Source: Verrucomicrobiota bacterium (lineage in GTDB: Bacteria > Verrucomicrobiota > Lentisphaeria > JABSQK01 > JAJFLO01). From it: DNA of 60,494 bases. Below, piece by piece: positions 29,969 through 39,254 of this stretch (positions are counted from its first letter, which is position 1; each line of letters starts with the position of its first letter). The translations under genes and the position numbers were made by a program. The DNA lies in NCBI GenBank assembly GCA_021772675.1, contig JAJFLO010000274.1:1-60494 (forward strand). The letters run 5' to 3'. The notes under the pieces are model-generated. The model did no database searches. It was given only the letters and a program-made list of their open reading frames with translations, and was not told where the DNA came from.

Positions 29969-30028
29969 ACACGTACCTATACGGATATTCGAAATTACGT
30001 TGTCAAAGCCTATTTGAGGATTGAAAAA

Positions 30029-30685
30029 GTGAATAAAAAAGTTGAAACTGAGAGTGATTTTGAGGAATTGGACGTTATAAATTCCTCTGGAACTAAGACT
30101 GGGACGGTAAAAATAAATCCAGCTTGCCTTGAATTCAAGAATGGAGATCAAGCGGTAGTTGATACCGTTGTCGCTTATCGGGCAGGCTTACGAAGCGGTA
30201 CGGCATCGACAAAAAATCGTACAAATGTTAGAGGCGGCGGCGCAAAACCATGGCGTCAAAAAGGGACAGGCAGAGCTCGTGCAGGAAGTAACTGCAGTCC
30301 AATTTGGCGGGGTGGAGGTGTCATCTTTGGTCCAATGCCTCGCGATTTTAGCAAAAAGGTTAACAAGAAGGTTAGGAAATTGGCCCTCAAACGGGCATTT
30401 ACGTCCAAACTTGAAGAAGACAAAGTTATTGTTGTTGATGAAATTAAATTTGACAACCCTAAAACAAAGAATGCGGTTGCTATACTAAAAAATGTAAAAA
30501 TATCATCAAATGCATTAATTGTAGTGGAAAATTTCGATGACAAAAATGTGGAGCTGAGTTTTAAGAATATACCAGATGTCCAACTGGTAAAATCAGACGC
30601 AGTAAATGTATATAATCTCTTGTACTTTGATAAGATTGTAATTACAAAAAGTGCCTTTGAAGGGTTTTCTGACAAACTAAACTAG
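30029..30685 (+). CDS. rplD: 50S ribosomal protein L4
   Basis: A protein of 218 residues from GTG 30029 (MNKKVETESDFEE). GAGG ten bases upstream supports this start; an in-frame TTG at 30014 overlaps that GAGG. The RNA-binding loop RSGTASTKNRTNVRGGGAKP and GTGRARAGSNCSPIWRGGG are conserved. L4 helps assemble the 50S exit tunnel and in some bacteria represses the S10 operon. Confidence 0.96.
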   Translation: MNKKVETESDFEELDVINSSGTKTGTVKINPACLEFKNGDQAVVDTVVAYRAGLRSGTASTKNRTNVRGGGAKPWRQKGTGRARAGSNCSPIWRGGGVIFGPMPRDFSKKVNKKVRKLALKRAFTSKLEEDKVIVVDEIKFDNPKTKNAVAILKNVKISSNALIVVENFDDKNVELSFKNIPDVQLVKSDAVNVYNLLYFDKIVITKSAFEGFSDKLN

Positions 30686-30737
30686 ATGAAAATTAACAAT
30701 TTTAATAGCAAAGTTCCAATTTGAAAATACTAAACTC

Positions 30738-31019
30738 ATGAATGATGTCTATAAAATAATTAAAACAGTATCGGTTACAGAAAAAAGTAACCTATTAATG
30801 GAAGACAATAAGTACACCTTTATTGTTGATAATAATGCCAAAAAACATGACATAAAACGTGCAGTCCGAGAATTGTTTGAACGTAAAGTAAAAGACGTTA
30901 ACGTCATGAATTGTACAGGAAAAACAAAAAGAAACAAATTTGGTTTAGGCAAAAAGGCCGATTGGAAAAAAGCTATCATCACATTGGAAGATGGTGAAGA
31001 GGCTATTGATTTATTTTAA
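30738..31019 (+). CDS. rplW: 50S ribosomal protein L23
   Basis: A 93-residue protein with the conserved TEKSNLLMEDNKYTF and VRELFERKVKDVNVMN. It sits at the tunnel exit and binds trigger factor and SRP. It follows rplD by 52 bases and precedes rplB by 26. Confidence 0.96.
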   Translation: MNDVYKIIKTVSVTEKSNLLMEDNKYTFIVDNNAKKHDIKRAVRELFERKVKDVNVMNCTGKTKRNKFGLGKKADWKKAIITLEDGEEAIDLF

Positions 31020-31045
31020 GTTTAATATTTAAGGATCTATAAATA

Positions 31046-31882
31046 ATGCCGATTAAAGAATATAAGTCAACAACCCCCTCTAGACGACATATGAAGGTGT
31101 CTAGCTTTAACGAAATTACACAAATTGGACCGCAAAAATCACTGGTTCAGGGGAAAAAATCAAGTGGTGGTCGAAATAACCAAGGAAAAATGACGGTTAG
31201 ATTTCGGGGTGGTGGTGTCAAAAAATCTTACAGGATCATAGATTTTAAGCGAAATAAATATAATATACCTGCAAGAGTTGCAACGATTGAATACGATCCT
31301 AATAGAAGTGCAAGAATTGCTTTATTACACTATGTTGACGGTGAAAAAAGATATATTTTGGCACCAATCGGATTGACGGTTGGAGGAACGGTTTCTAGTT
31401 CCGTCGATAAAGAAATCGATTTTAAGCCCGGGAATGCAACCACATTGCAAACGATTCCTTTAGGGATGAGTATTCATAATATTGAACTCATTCCAGGAAA
31501 AGGTGGATCTCTCGTTAGGTCAGCTGGTCAACAGGCAATTATCAGAGCCAAAGAAGGAAAATATGCACAGCTTCGGCTTCCCAGCGGGGAGATTCGATTA
31601 ATTCATCTAAAGTGTATGGCAACTATTGGTCAAGTTGGTAACACTGATCATATGAATAAGGTACTTGGCAAAGCAGGCAAGAAGCGTTATCTTGGACGTC
31701 GTCCTCATACCCGTGGAGTTGCTATGAATCCGGTGGATCATCCTATGGGGGGAGGGGAAGGTCGTTCCAGCGGTGGTGGGCATCCAATGTCACCTTGGGG
31801 CCAACTGGCAAAAGGATATAGAACCAGAAAGAAAAGTAAACCGTCAAACAAATTCATTATTGAACGGAGAAAGAAAAAGTGA
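31046..31882 (+). CDS. rplB: 50S ribosomal protein L2
   Basis: A 278-residue protein needed for subunit association and peptidyl transfer. It has FKPTTPSRR-like [10 protein letters not shown] at the N-terminus, [19 protein letters not shown], and the near-catalytic [19 protein letters not shown] with its conserved histidine. Its TGA stop overlaps the GTG start of rpsS, so translation is coupled. Confidence 0.98.
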   Translation: MPIKEYKSTTPSRRHMKVSSFNEITQIGPQKSLVQGKKSSGGRNNQGKMTVRFRGGGVKKSYRIIDFKRNKYNIPARVATIEYDPNRSARIALLHYVDGEKRYILAPIGLTVGGTVSSSVDKEIDFKPGNATTLQTIPLGMSIHNIELIPGKGGSLVRSAGQQAIIRAKEGKYAQLRLPSGEIRLIHLKCMATIGQVGNTDHMNKVLGKAGKKRYLGRRPHTRGVAMNPVDHPMGGGEGRSSGGGHPMSPWGQLAKGYRTRKKSKPSNKFIIERRKKK

Positions 31883-32148
31883 GTAGATCAGTAAAAAAAG
31901 GCCCATTTTATGATGAGCATTTATTTAGGAAAGTAAGCAAACTTAATACCAGTGGAGACAAACGATTGATTAAAACTTGGTCACGGCGTTCAATGATTAT
32001 GCCAGATTTCGTTGGTCATACGTTTCAGATTCATAATGGTAAAACGTTTATTCAGGTTTTTATCACCGAAAATATGGTTGGGCATCGCCTTGGTGAATTT
32101 GCTCCGACCCGTAATTTTCGTGGTCATGGTGCCATTTCCGGAAAATAG
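31879..32148 (+). CDS. rpsS: 30S ribosomal protein S19
   Basis: An 89-residue head protein beginning [18 protein letters not shown] and containing [22 protein letters not shown]. Its GTG start overlaps the rplB stop by four bases. This is the last gene of the block: the usual next genes rplV, rpsC and rplP are absent and a minus-strand membrane gene follows. Confidence 0.97.
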   Translation: MSRSVKKGPFYDEHLFRKVSKLNTSGDKRLIKTWSRRSMIMPDFVGHTFQIHNGKTFIQVFITENMVGHRLGEFAPTRNFRGHGAISGK

Positions 32149-32182
32149 TGAGTACCAAATTAAACTAGGCTTCTTCAGAGGT

Positions 32183-32210
32183 AAAACCATACCTATTTTA
32201 GAATGGTTTT
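32183..32210 (+). terminator. Probable terminator of the ribosomal block
   Basis: AAAACCAT (32183-32190) and ATGGTTTT (32203-32210) form an 8-bp stem followed by a short T stretch, 35 bases after the rpsS stop. It overlaps the 3' end of the convergent membrane gene and could act in both directions. The stem is AT-rich, so strength is uncertain. Confidence 0.5.
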
Positions 32211-32560
32211 TGAAGCGCTAGGAATGCGGCAAAGACTCCTAGGAATATTACCGACCACCACAATTTCCGTCCGGCATGTTCCCGTCGTTTCAATATTGAA
32301 ATCATCCCGCCGAACGAAAACCATATAAGCAATTTCAAGACGATCCACGACTGAAATTTTAATTTCAGTGTCGCTATTAATCCGAATCCGCTGATTAGCG
32401 TCAATATTAATGCAATGCCAAGGGTTAAACCGGCTAATTTTGACAATGATGGTTTTGGATCAATTTTTGCAATATTAATAGCTATTAGTCCTCCTATAGA
32501 TAGAAAAATCATCATTATACCAGTCAGATGAATTATTTTATATATGGTATATGGCATCAT
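32198..32560 (-). CDS. Small integral membrane protein, four predicted helices
   Basis: A 120-residue hydrophobic protein of unrecognised function. Four membrane segments are visible at about residues 8-28, 44-64, 71-88 and 101-117. It opens IYKIIHLTGIMMIFLSIGG, with two internal histidine/arginine-rich joints (KRREHAGRKLWW). The general look recalls small cytochrome-b561/CopD-like or SirB-like four-helix proteins, but no heme-ligand pattern can be claimed. It is convergent with rpsS and divergent from crcB. Confidence 0.7.
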   Translation of the reverse strand: MMPYTIYKIIHLTGIMMIFLSIGGLIAINIAKIDPKPSLSKLAGLTLGIALILTLISGFGLIATLKLKFQSWIVLKLLIWFSFGGMISILKRREHAGRKLWWSVIFLGVFAAFLALQKPF

Positions 32561-32701
32561 AGGCTTATGTGTTTTAGTTTTAGCTGCCAGTACGATGGAC
32601 TTAAGGTACTATCAAAATAAACTATCACAGGTTACTACTGATTGCCATCCTGTCCCGGTTATTATATTACTATCCATTAATGTAGGAATTCTATTATCTT
32701 C

Positions 32702-33094
32702 ATGATCCAAAAATATTTTCTACAGATTTTTATTGTTGGTATCGGAGGTTTTGTTGGTTCTATATTTCGATTTGTTGTTGGCGAAATCTCCCGCAGAATT
32801 ATTCCTCTTACTCAATTTCCTATGGGCACTCTAATTGTCAATATCGTAGGGTGCTTTTTTATCGGTTTATTTGGTGGATTGATCGAAATAAAATCAATAG
32901 CTGATTCCCATTTAAAATTATTATTGATCACTGGATTATTGGGGGGATTTACCACATTTTCAGCCTTTGGATTTGATACATATTCATTATTTAGAAATGA
33001 TCAAATATTCAAAGCGATTATTAATGTGTGTGTCCAAGTTATTGTTGGATTATTTGCCGTAGTGGCTGGACATTATTGTTCAAAATTAATTTGA
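32702..33094 (+). CDS. crcB: Fluoride channel CrcB (Fluc)
   Basis: A 130-residue four-helix membrane protein, normal for Fluc subunits, which form a dual-topology dimeric fluoride exporter. Signatures are GGFVGSIFRFVVGE, PMGTLIVNIVGCFFIGLFGG and GLLGGFTTFSAFGFDT, the last giving the pore phenylalanine box. Only one copy is present, as expected for the homodimeric type. I find no fluoride riboswitch in the 141 bases upstream. Confidence 0.95.
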   Translation: MIQKYFLQIFIVGIGGFVGSIFRFVVGEISRRIIPLTQFPMGTLIVNIVGCFFIGLFGGLIEIKSIADSHLKLLLITGLLGGFTTFSAFGFDTYSLFRNDQIFKAIINVCVQVIVGLFAVVAGHYCSKLI

Positions 33095-33242
33095 AATGAG
33101 AATTTAATATGTCTCTAACAAATTTTATACCAAACTTGCTGATTTCTCCGTCATTCCAATTTTAATTTTTTTCCTGTTTGTGGATTCTGAGTTTTTTGAT
33201 TTTCAATTTCTAAATGGTTAAAAAATAAATACAAATTTATAT

Positions 33243-34895
33243 ATGCTTAGTACACTTTCTATCAAAAACTTTGCTTTAATTGACAATCAGGAAATTAATT
33301 TTCACCCAGGCCATAATGTTATTACCGGAGAGACTGGGGCTGGAAAATCTATTATCATCGGTGCACTTCAAATATTGTTAGGTGGAAGGGCGGATAAATC
33401 ATTAATCCGTAAAGATGCTGACGAGTGTGAAATTGGTGGAATTTTTCAAATTAATTTATTACCAGAGTTAAACCAATTATTGAGAAAATATGGAATTTCT
33501 GATTGTGATAATAATCAACTGATAATTATCCGAAGGTTTAAGGTCGAATCTGTTCATAATTTTATAAATTCTACACCAGTAACGGTTAAAATTATTAATC
33601 AAATCAGTAGTTTTATAATTGATATCCACGGGGCTTATGACCATCAATTGTTATTTAAGATCAGCAGGCAATTGGAGCTTTTAGATGATTATTCAAATTC
33701 GAAAGCTGAATTCGCAGAATACGAAACAGTGTATAATAATTATTGCAAAGCAAAAGATAGAGTAAAAGAATTTAGACAAAGGGATATTTCTATTGAACAT
33801 ATTGGTTTTATTAAAATGCAATTAGAAAAAATAAGAGATGCGAGTCTAAATATAGACGAGGATCGCAAACTGAGGGAACGGCATAAATTGGTCGCAAATA
33901 ATAGTTATTTGTTAGAAAATTTAAGTAAATGTACGGTGTCTCTTAATGAAGAAAGAGGCGTTATGGCTGGTCTATCTAATATAAGGCATAATATTCAACG
34001 GCTTGAGATCTTGGAAATAAAGGCAGCTGTAGACTTATGTAAACTTCTTGAAGGTATTATTGTTGATGTTCAAAATTTTGAACATGAATTGGTGCAGTTT
34101 GAAAAAGATATTGAAGTGGATCCAGATGAACTATTAATAGTGGAAGATCGATTAACTTTGGTGGAAAATTTAAAACGCCGATATGGGGGAAACATTCAAT
34201 CTGTGTTAGAATCCTCTGAAAAAATGGAAATGGAAATAAACGATTTCGAAAGTTATGAATGTCGATTAAACAAACTTGTCAGTGATACAAATTCGCTAAA
34301 AGAAATCGCTCTGAAGTCTGCGTTGGTATTATCAAATAAACGCAAAAAACACGCGAAAATTCTTGGAAAAGAAATTGTCAATAAATTAAAAAAATTGGGG
34401 TTTAAGCAAGCAAAATTTGATATCGATTTTTCTAAAGAATCGCTCAATTTAACAGGTGTCGATTTAATCGAATTTTATATATCGCCAAATCAAGGTGAAG
34501 ATTTGAAACCGTTGCGTAAAATTGCCAGTAGTGGTGAAATTTCGAGAATTATGTTGGCCATAAAGACCATTTTAGCTGATAGTGATAAAACTCCAATTCT
34601 TGTGTTTGATGAAATCGATGTAAATATTGGTGGGACAACTGCTTCCGCTGTCGGTTATGAAATGAAGAATTTAGGGGAAAGACGGCAGATAATTTGCATC
34701 ACTCATCTACCTCAAGTTGCAGCAATTTCTGATAGACACTTTGCTGTAGAGAAATTTATAAAAAAATCAAGAACTCATACTAAACTCATTACGTTGACCG
34801 ATGACCAAAGAGTAAAGGAATTATGTCGAATGTTGGGAGGGGAAGAGGGAGATAAGGTGGTGTCAGAACATGCAAAACAGTTGCTAAATGGTTAA
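33243..34895 (+). CDS. recN: DNA repair protein RecN
   Basis: A 550-residue SMC-like ATPase for double-strand-break repair. Walker A GETGAGKS is at residues 29-36, a central coiled coil spans about 150-380, the ABC signature region is ASSGEISRIMLAIK, and Walker B is ILVFDEIDVNIGG. The C-terminal ICITHLPQVAAISD is diagnostic for RecN. It stands alone on the plus strand, 148 bases after crcB. Confidence 0.97.
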   Translation: MLSTLSIKNFALIDNQEINFHPGHNVITGETGAGKSIIIGALQILLGGRADKSLIRKDADECEIGGIFQINLLPELNQLLRKYGISDCDNNQLIIIRRFKVESVHNFINSTPVTVKIINQISSFIIDIHGAYDHQLLFKISRQLELLDDYSNSKAEFAEYETVYNNYCKAKDRVKEFRQRDISIEHIGFIKMQLEKIRDASLNIDEDRKLRERHKLVANNSYLLENLSKCTVSLNEERGVMAGLSNIRHNIQRLEILEIKAAVDLCKLLEGIIVDVQNFEHELVQFEKDIEVDPDELLIVEDRLTLVENLKRRYGGNIQSVLESSEKMEMEINDFESYECRLNKLVSDTNSLKEIALKSALVLSNKRKKHAKILGKEIVNKLKKLGFKQAKFDIDFSKESLNLTGVDLIEFYISPNQGEDLKPLRKIASSGEISRIMLAIKTILADSDKTPILVFDEIDVNIGGTTASAVGYEMKNLGERRQIICITHLPQVAAISDRHFAVEKFIKKSRTHTKLITLTDDQRVKELCRMLGGEEGDKVVSEHAKQLLNG

Positions 34896-34927
34896 TTCTT
34901 ATAGCAAAATTAACTAATCAATCAATC

Positions 34928-35108
34928 TAACCTGAATAATTCAAAAACTTTTTATTACGAGCCATAATATCATGTGATATCAATGGGTTACAAAATTATC
35001 TGGATTTGAAATAGTTTACTATTCCTGAACACGGATAAAAGTCATAATTCATTGATTTCACGCAAGCTAATGACTCTCACTACGAAAGTTTATGAATTAT
35101 TTAGGCTA
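34928..35108. mobile_element. Palindromic TA-flanked element, copy A1
   Basis: 181 bases counting a TA at each end. The left end TAACCTGAATAATTCA mirrors the right end (reverse complement TAGCCTAAATAATTCA), and the imperfect inverted repeat continues for most of each half (left ACTTTTTATTACGAG, right reverse complement ACTTTCGTAGTGAGAG). It has the same interior as copies A2 and A3. It lies between recN and the convergent AmmeMemo gene, ending 4 bases before that gene's stop codon. No coding capacity: a MITE-like element. Confidence 0.75.
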
Positions 35109-35112
35109 GTCA

Positions 35113-36564
35113 TTAATTTAATAAAAATTTCACGTAGTCACATTCAAATCGATTAGTTTCGAAAATTGACAAAGATGTATCTGACAACTTCCAGGCATCT
35201 TTATTTAAGCCTGCTTTTTGCGATAAAATTTCTAATGTTTCTTCTAATGACCATCCATGCTCAATTGCCACTTGGGGTAAAAAAATAGCTCGATTGCTGT
35301 TCCTTTTAAGAATAACGCCGTGTTTTCCTAATATTACTTCATTGATAGAATTTATTTTTCGAGGGTGTGTTAGTACCGATATCTCTATATTTAGTTTCTT
35401 AAATTCATCAAATGATAGACACGAAAATCTTGGATCTTCAAATGCCGCTTTCTCTGCATTCTCAATAACGCCTTCAATAATAGATTCCTTGTCAGATAAT
35501 GAACCTATGCATCCTCGCAAATCTCCATCTATGTGTAGTGAAACAAACACGGATCGGCATGCCAGGAGATAGGGTGGTGTTTCATCTGGTGTCCTATAAC
35601 ACGTATTCTCAAATCTTGCTTTTATTGAACAAAATGCTGAATTAAGTAAAAATACACGATCATAATGAGATAAAAAAATTGGTTTTGATTTAGTAAGATA
35701 TGTTGTATCAAAATCAAGTGAAATAGCAGCATAGCTAACTGAATTGGTATGGTCACCAAGAATTTCACCCGAATTGGTATATTCAACCAAATTAAATTCT
35801 GTTTTGAATCGAAATTTTTCAACTATAGACAAAAGTATGGAAATCGGAATATTCCCGCATATTGTGGCTCCGGTTCTATGAATAAAGTCCACAAATTGAT
35901 CTGCATTTTTGTCCTTGATCAATCCAATGGCTTCCATATCCAGTTCTTTTATTTTTACAGGGGCATTTGCAACCGAAAAAGGGGAATAGTTAAATTCGGT
36001 CCCATAATGAACAAAATCTGAACTGATGACAACTAATGTATGTTCGTCCCACCAGTTGCTGAGAATTTGGCCTATTTCCAAGATTTCACCATAATCTAGT
36101 CTTCCAACAACCATAGGGATGATTTTGCAGGAAGGTGTTAATTTTTGAATGAATGGGAGTTCGACCTCAATGGAATGTTCATCGTCATGAACATCTACTT
36201 GCTGGACAATTAATTTGCACTGCTTAGTCAGGCTACGGACAGCTGTCGTATCAACATTAATCGGACCTAATGGTGTCAAATATTTTTCATAGGGAGCAAT
36301 CGATACACCGTGAAAACTTACGTAGTGGCTGGGGCCAATTATTATGGCGCGCTTAAATGAACCGGGTTTAACTAGAGAAAATGCTTTTGATGCAGTTTTA
36401 CCGGAAAATCGATATCCAGCGTGGGGGACAATTATGGCGTTTGTATTTAAATGTTGATCAATAATTTTATAGTTAATATTCTCGTCTATAAACTTCGACA
36501 AATCCACTTTGTCATCAGGATAGAAAGTACCTGCAGCAGCAGGTGGTCTGATGTTGAAATCCAT
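35113..36564 (-). CDS. amrB: AmmeMemoRadiSam system protein B fused to AMMECR1 domain (A)
   Basis: A 483-residue fusion. Residues about 6-270 are a MEMO domain: AAAGTFYP, IVPHAGYRFSGK, IIGPSHYVSFHG, EHSIEVELPF and SSDFVHYGTEF contain the conserved metal-site histidines. Residues about 305-475 are an AMMECR1 domain with the hallmark LRGCIG. In the AmmeMemoRadiSam triad these partners act with a radical-SAM enzyme, whose product is still poorly defined; no radical-SAM gene is in this window. The gene follows the LysM lipoprotein gene by six bases and probably shares the murD transcript. Confidence 0.9.
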   Translation of the reverse strand: MDFNIRPPAAAGTFYPDDKVDLSKFIDENINYKIIDQHLNTNAIIVPHAGYRFSGKTASKAFSLVKPGSFKRAIIIGPSHYVSFHGVSIAPYEKYLTPLGPINVDTTAVRSLTKQCKLIVQQVDVHDDEHSIEVELPFIQKLTPSCKIIPMVVGRLDYGEILEIGQILSNWWDEHTLVVISSDFVHYGTEFNYSPFSVANAPVKIKELDMEAIGLIKDKNADQFVDFIHRTGATICGNIPISILLSIVEKFRFKTEFNLVEYTNSGEILGDHTNSVSYAAISLDFDTTYLTKSKPIFLSHYDRVFLLNSAFCSIKARFENTCYRTPDETPPYLLACRSVFVSLHIDGDLRGCIGSLSDKESIIEGVIENAEKAAFEDPRFSCLSFDEFKKLNIEISVLTHPRKINSINEVILGKHGVILKRNSNRAIFLPQVAIEHGWSLEETLEILSQKAGLNKDAWKLSDTSLSIFETNRFECDYVKFLLN

Positions 36565-36570
36565 TTTTTT

Positions 36571-37734
36571 TTATTCAATATCAGGACAGGGAACTTGAAT
36601 TTCGATTCCAATTGCTAAATCGTCATTGGATTTTATTGCGGGATTTGATTCCAATATCCATTCAACTTTTGAACCGTACATTTCAGATATAGATTCTAGG
36701 GTATCACCACCAGCGATATAGTGTGGTAAATTTTTAAATTTTGAGGGTTTTTTGGGGGCTGAGGCTTTACCAATTGAAGTATCCGGTACATTGATGCTTA
36801 CGTCAACTTCTGTTGTGGGGTTGTTTTGTTCAGAGTTGTTGATTTGGTTAAATTTGGGATAGGTATTTTCAGGCTGCGTTGTTGTTGGTATGTTTCGCGG
36901 TGATTGAAAGTCTTTTTCGGCGATTGGTGTAAGAAATAATACTTGGCCTATATTCAGCCGATCTGATTTTAAATTATTTAACTTTGTTAACTCCTCAACT
37001 TTAACTCCAAACTTTCTTGCAATTTTCCAGAGAGAATCACCTTTAACAACAGTGTACATGCCAGAACCAGGAACAGATTTTCTTTCAATCTTATTTACTT
37101 TCTTTTTCGATTTTTTCGGTTTCACAACAGGTCTCTGATTTGCCGGGATAAACTTCCCACCTGGAGGAATCATTAATATCATGCCAATCTTTAGAATTTG
37201 AGAGAGATTTATATTATTTTCACTTGCCAATTCCTGAGAGGTTATGCCGTACATTCTTGCGATTTTCCAGAGAGAATCACCCTTTTTCACTGTATAAGCA
37301 ATTTGTTTAACTTCATCTATCGTTGGTAATGTTTCGGGTTTTAGTTTTACTGGGCTTATTTTTGGTCTTTTTTCAATCTCGGGGAGGGCTATTGACTTTC
37401 GGCTGACGGGTGCCTCTATGATTGTATTTCTAATTGGAACGATATCTTCCAGGTTCATGACAGGTTTTATTACTGCTGATGGACGTTTTGTTCTGGTCAT
37501 TATTTCCGGCTTTTTGGGTGAGACGTCAACCGTGCCGGAATTGTTCATGGTGTCAGCTATGTTGATTGTTGGATCGGGGTATGGTGGAGGTACATTTCCC
37601 CTGGGTTCAAGGATTCTGACTTTGTCCTTATCAATAAAGGTATTACAGCTGGTCAAATGGATTAGAATAAAAACTAAAGCTGTGGTGTGAATGGTTAACT
37701 TGGAACAAAATTTCGTCTTAGATAAAAAATTCAT
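36571..37734 (-). CDS. LysM-domain lipoprotein with three LysM repeats
   Basis: A 387-residue envelope protein. The N-terminus has a lipoprotein signal with lipobox LTSC (cysteine about residue 30), so the mature protein should be lipid-anchored. A Pro/Lys-rich linker leads to LysM repeats at about 147-192 (YTVKKGDSLWKIARMYG), 226-271 (YTVVKGDSLWKIARKFG) and 337-382 (YIAGGDTLESISEMYG). LysM binds peptidoglycan N-acetylglucosamine. The start overlaps the murD stop by four bases, so it is translationally coupled to a peptidoglycan synthesis gene. No catalytic domain is visible. Confidence 0.88.
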   Translation of the reverse strand: MNFLSKTKFCSKLTIHTTALVFILIHLTSCNTFIDKDKVRILEPRGNVPPPYPDPTINIADTMNNSGTVDVSPKKPEIMTRTKRPSAVIKPVMNLEDIVPIRNTIIEAPVSRKSIALPEIEKRPKISPVKLKPETLPTIDEVKQIAYTVKKGDSLWKIARMYGITSQELASENNINLSQILKIGMILMIPPGGKFIPANQRPVVKPKKSKKKVNKIERKSVPGSGMYTVVKGDSLWKIARKFGVKVEELTKLNNLKSDRLNIGQVLFLTPIAEKDFQSPRNIPTTTQPENTYPKFNQINNSEQNNPTTEVDVSINVPDTSIGKASAPKKPSKFKNLPHYIAGGDTLESISEMYGSKVEWILESNPAIKSNDDLAIGIEIQVPCPDIE

Positions 37735-39164
37735 TTTTCTGATATCCTTTTAACTTCTGTGATAAATAAATTGCCTCTTTCTTCATAACTAGAAAACATA
37801 TCATGACTTGAGCACCCTGGTGAAAAAAGAATGATATCTCCGGGAGTTGCTGAAATCGTGGCATCTTTTACTGCATTTGCTAGATTTTTGCACTGAAAAC
37901 AAATACTTGATTTGCCCCAAATTGAAGCCAAATGCTCCTTGATCTCGCCTATCAGGTATATAGTTTTAACATAGTATCGCAGATACGAAATTACTCGTTC
38001 AAAATTCATTTTTTTATTACATCCGCCAGCGATTAATATAATTTTTCCCCGGCGGTTATTTAACTCATTTCTAAGAGTCTTTAAAGCTTGGATTAAAGAA
38101 TCTGGATTTGTTGATTTCGAGTCATTAATAAAACGTACGCCGTTTTCCTCTGTTACCAATTCCTGCCTATGAGCAGAAATCGAAAATGTATTTATAGCTG
38201 ATAGGGTTGTTGAATGATTTATACCTAACGTTTGGCATGTTGCCAACGTCGCCTGAATATTCTCAATATTGTGGTCTCCGGTATGGTTGATTTTGGCCGT
38301 ATCAGCCAGCGTTTCAACTTTTAAGGATCCATCTCGGAAATTTAATAATTTACCATCGTCCAGAAAATAATCGGCGTGAGTATAAACTGAATTTGCGCTA
38401 AAAGTTTTTGGATTTTCAAAATTTAAGCGCTTCCAGTGTTTCCTAAAACAATCTAATAAATTTGCATTTATTATTACTTGTTTTGGATCTTCAAATTTAT
38501 TGTAAAGTTTCATCTTAGTTAGAATGTAATCACTAAATGATGAATACCGATCCAAATGATCTTCTGAAATATTTAATATAATGGCCAGCTCAGGGGAAAA
38601 ATCTTTTATGTATTCCAATTGAAACGAACTGACTTCGGTAACTAGATAATCTAAATTTTTGCTATGCTTGACTGCTTTGCTTAATGCATAACCATTGTTA
38701 CCAACAGCTAAACTCTTTTTTCCTGCAGCGAGCAAACAATGATTAATCATTTCAACAGTGGTTGTTTTTCCATTAGTTCCGGTAACTGCGATAATTGGGC
38801 AGTTGCAAAACCAGAATCCAAATTCAAGCTCACTAACGATACGACATTTTGCATTTTTAACTAATTTAAAAAACGATCCGTCTAGATTTATACCGGGGCT
38901 AATTATAATTAAATCCAGATTCGAATGCCAAATTGCTTCTGAAAAATTTAAATAAACGTTAGCGCCTTTTGTTGTTAGTATTCTTGCGCGATTTATTAGG
39001 ATAGGGCTATTGTACGCATCGATGACATTTACTTTGGCATCAAAAGATAAGGCTAATTTTGCGGCCTCAAAACCACTGATTCCTAAGCCCAAAATTAATA
39101 TATCTTTATTATAATTTTTTTGGTGTATCACTGATTTATCTGCAATTTTCCCATTTTGAAGCAT
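37731..39164 (-). CDS. murD: UDP-N-acetylmuramoylalanine--D-glutamate ligase MurD
   Basis: A 477-residue cytoplasmic ligase adding D-Glu to UDP-MurNAc-L-Ala. It has an N-terminal Rossmann domain (ILILGLGISGFEAAKLAL), the P-loop VTGTNGKTT at about 127-135, the Mur-ligase NISEDHLDRY and INDSKSTNPDS, and the C-terminal LFSPGCSSHDMF. It is separated from the main dcw cluster by over 32 kb and heads a short operon with the LysM lipoprotein and AmmeMemo genes. Confidence 0.96.
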   Translation of the reverse strand: MLQNGKIADKSVIHQKNYNKDILILGLGISGFEAAKLALSFDAKVNVIDAYNSPILINRARILTTKGANVYLNFSEAIWHSNLDLIIISPGINLDGSFFKLVKNAKCRIVSELEFGFWFCNCPIIAVTGTNGKTTTVEMINHCLLAAGKKSLAVGNNGYALSKAVKHSKNLDYLVTEVSSFQLEYIKDFSPELAIILNISEDHLDRYSSFSDYILTKMKLYNKFEDPKQVIINANLLDCFRKHWKRLNFENPKTFSANSVYTHADYFLDDGKLLNFRDGSLKVETLADTAKINHTGDHNIENIQATLATCQTLGINHSTTLSAINTFSISAHRQELVTEENGVRFINDSKSTNPDSLIQALKTLRNELNNRRGKIILIAGGCNKKMNFERVISYLRYYVKTIYLIGEIKEHLASIWGKSSICFQCKNLANAVKDATISATPGDIILFSPGCSSHDMFSSYEERGNLFITEVKRISEK

Positions 39165-39254
39165 TGTAATTTAGTTTAAGGAATGTTGCAAGATAAAAAG
39201 TGGAATTTTAAAAATATGGATGTAAGTAAAGAAATAGGTGTTTATTAATTGCTT

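Noticed and set aside
32561-32701. Fluoride riboswitch before crcB
   Set aside because: The conserved pseudoknot and loop sequences of the crcB RNA motif are not found, and there is no terminator-like expression platform.
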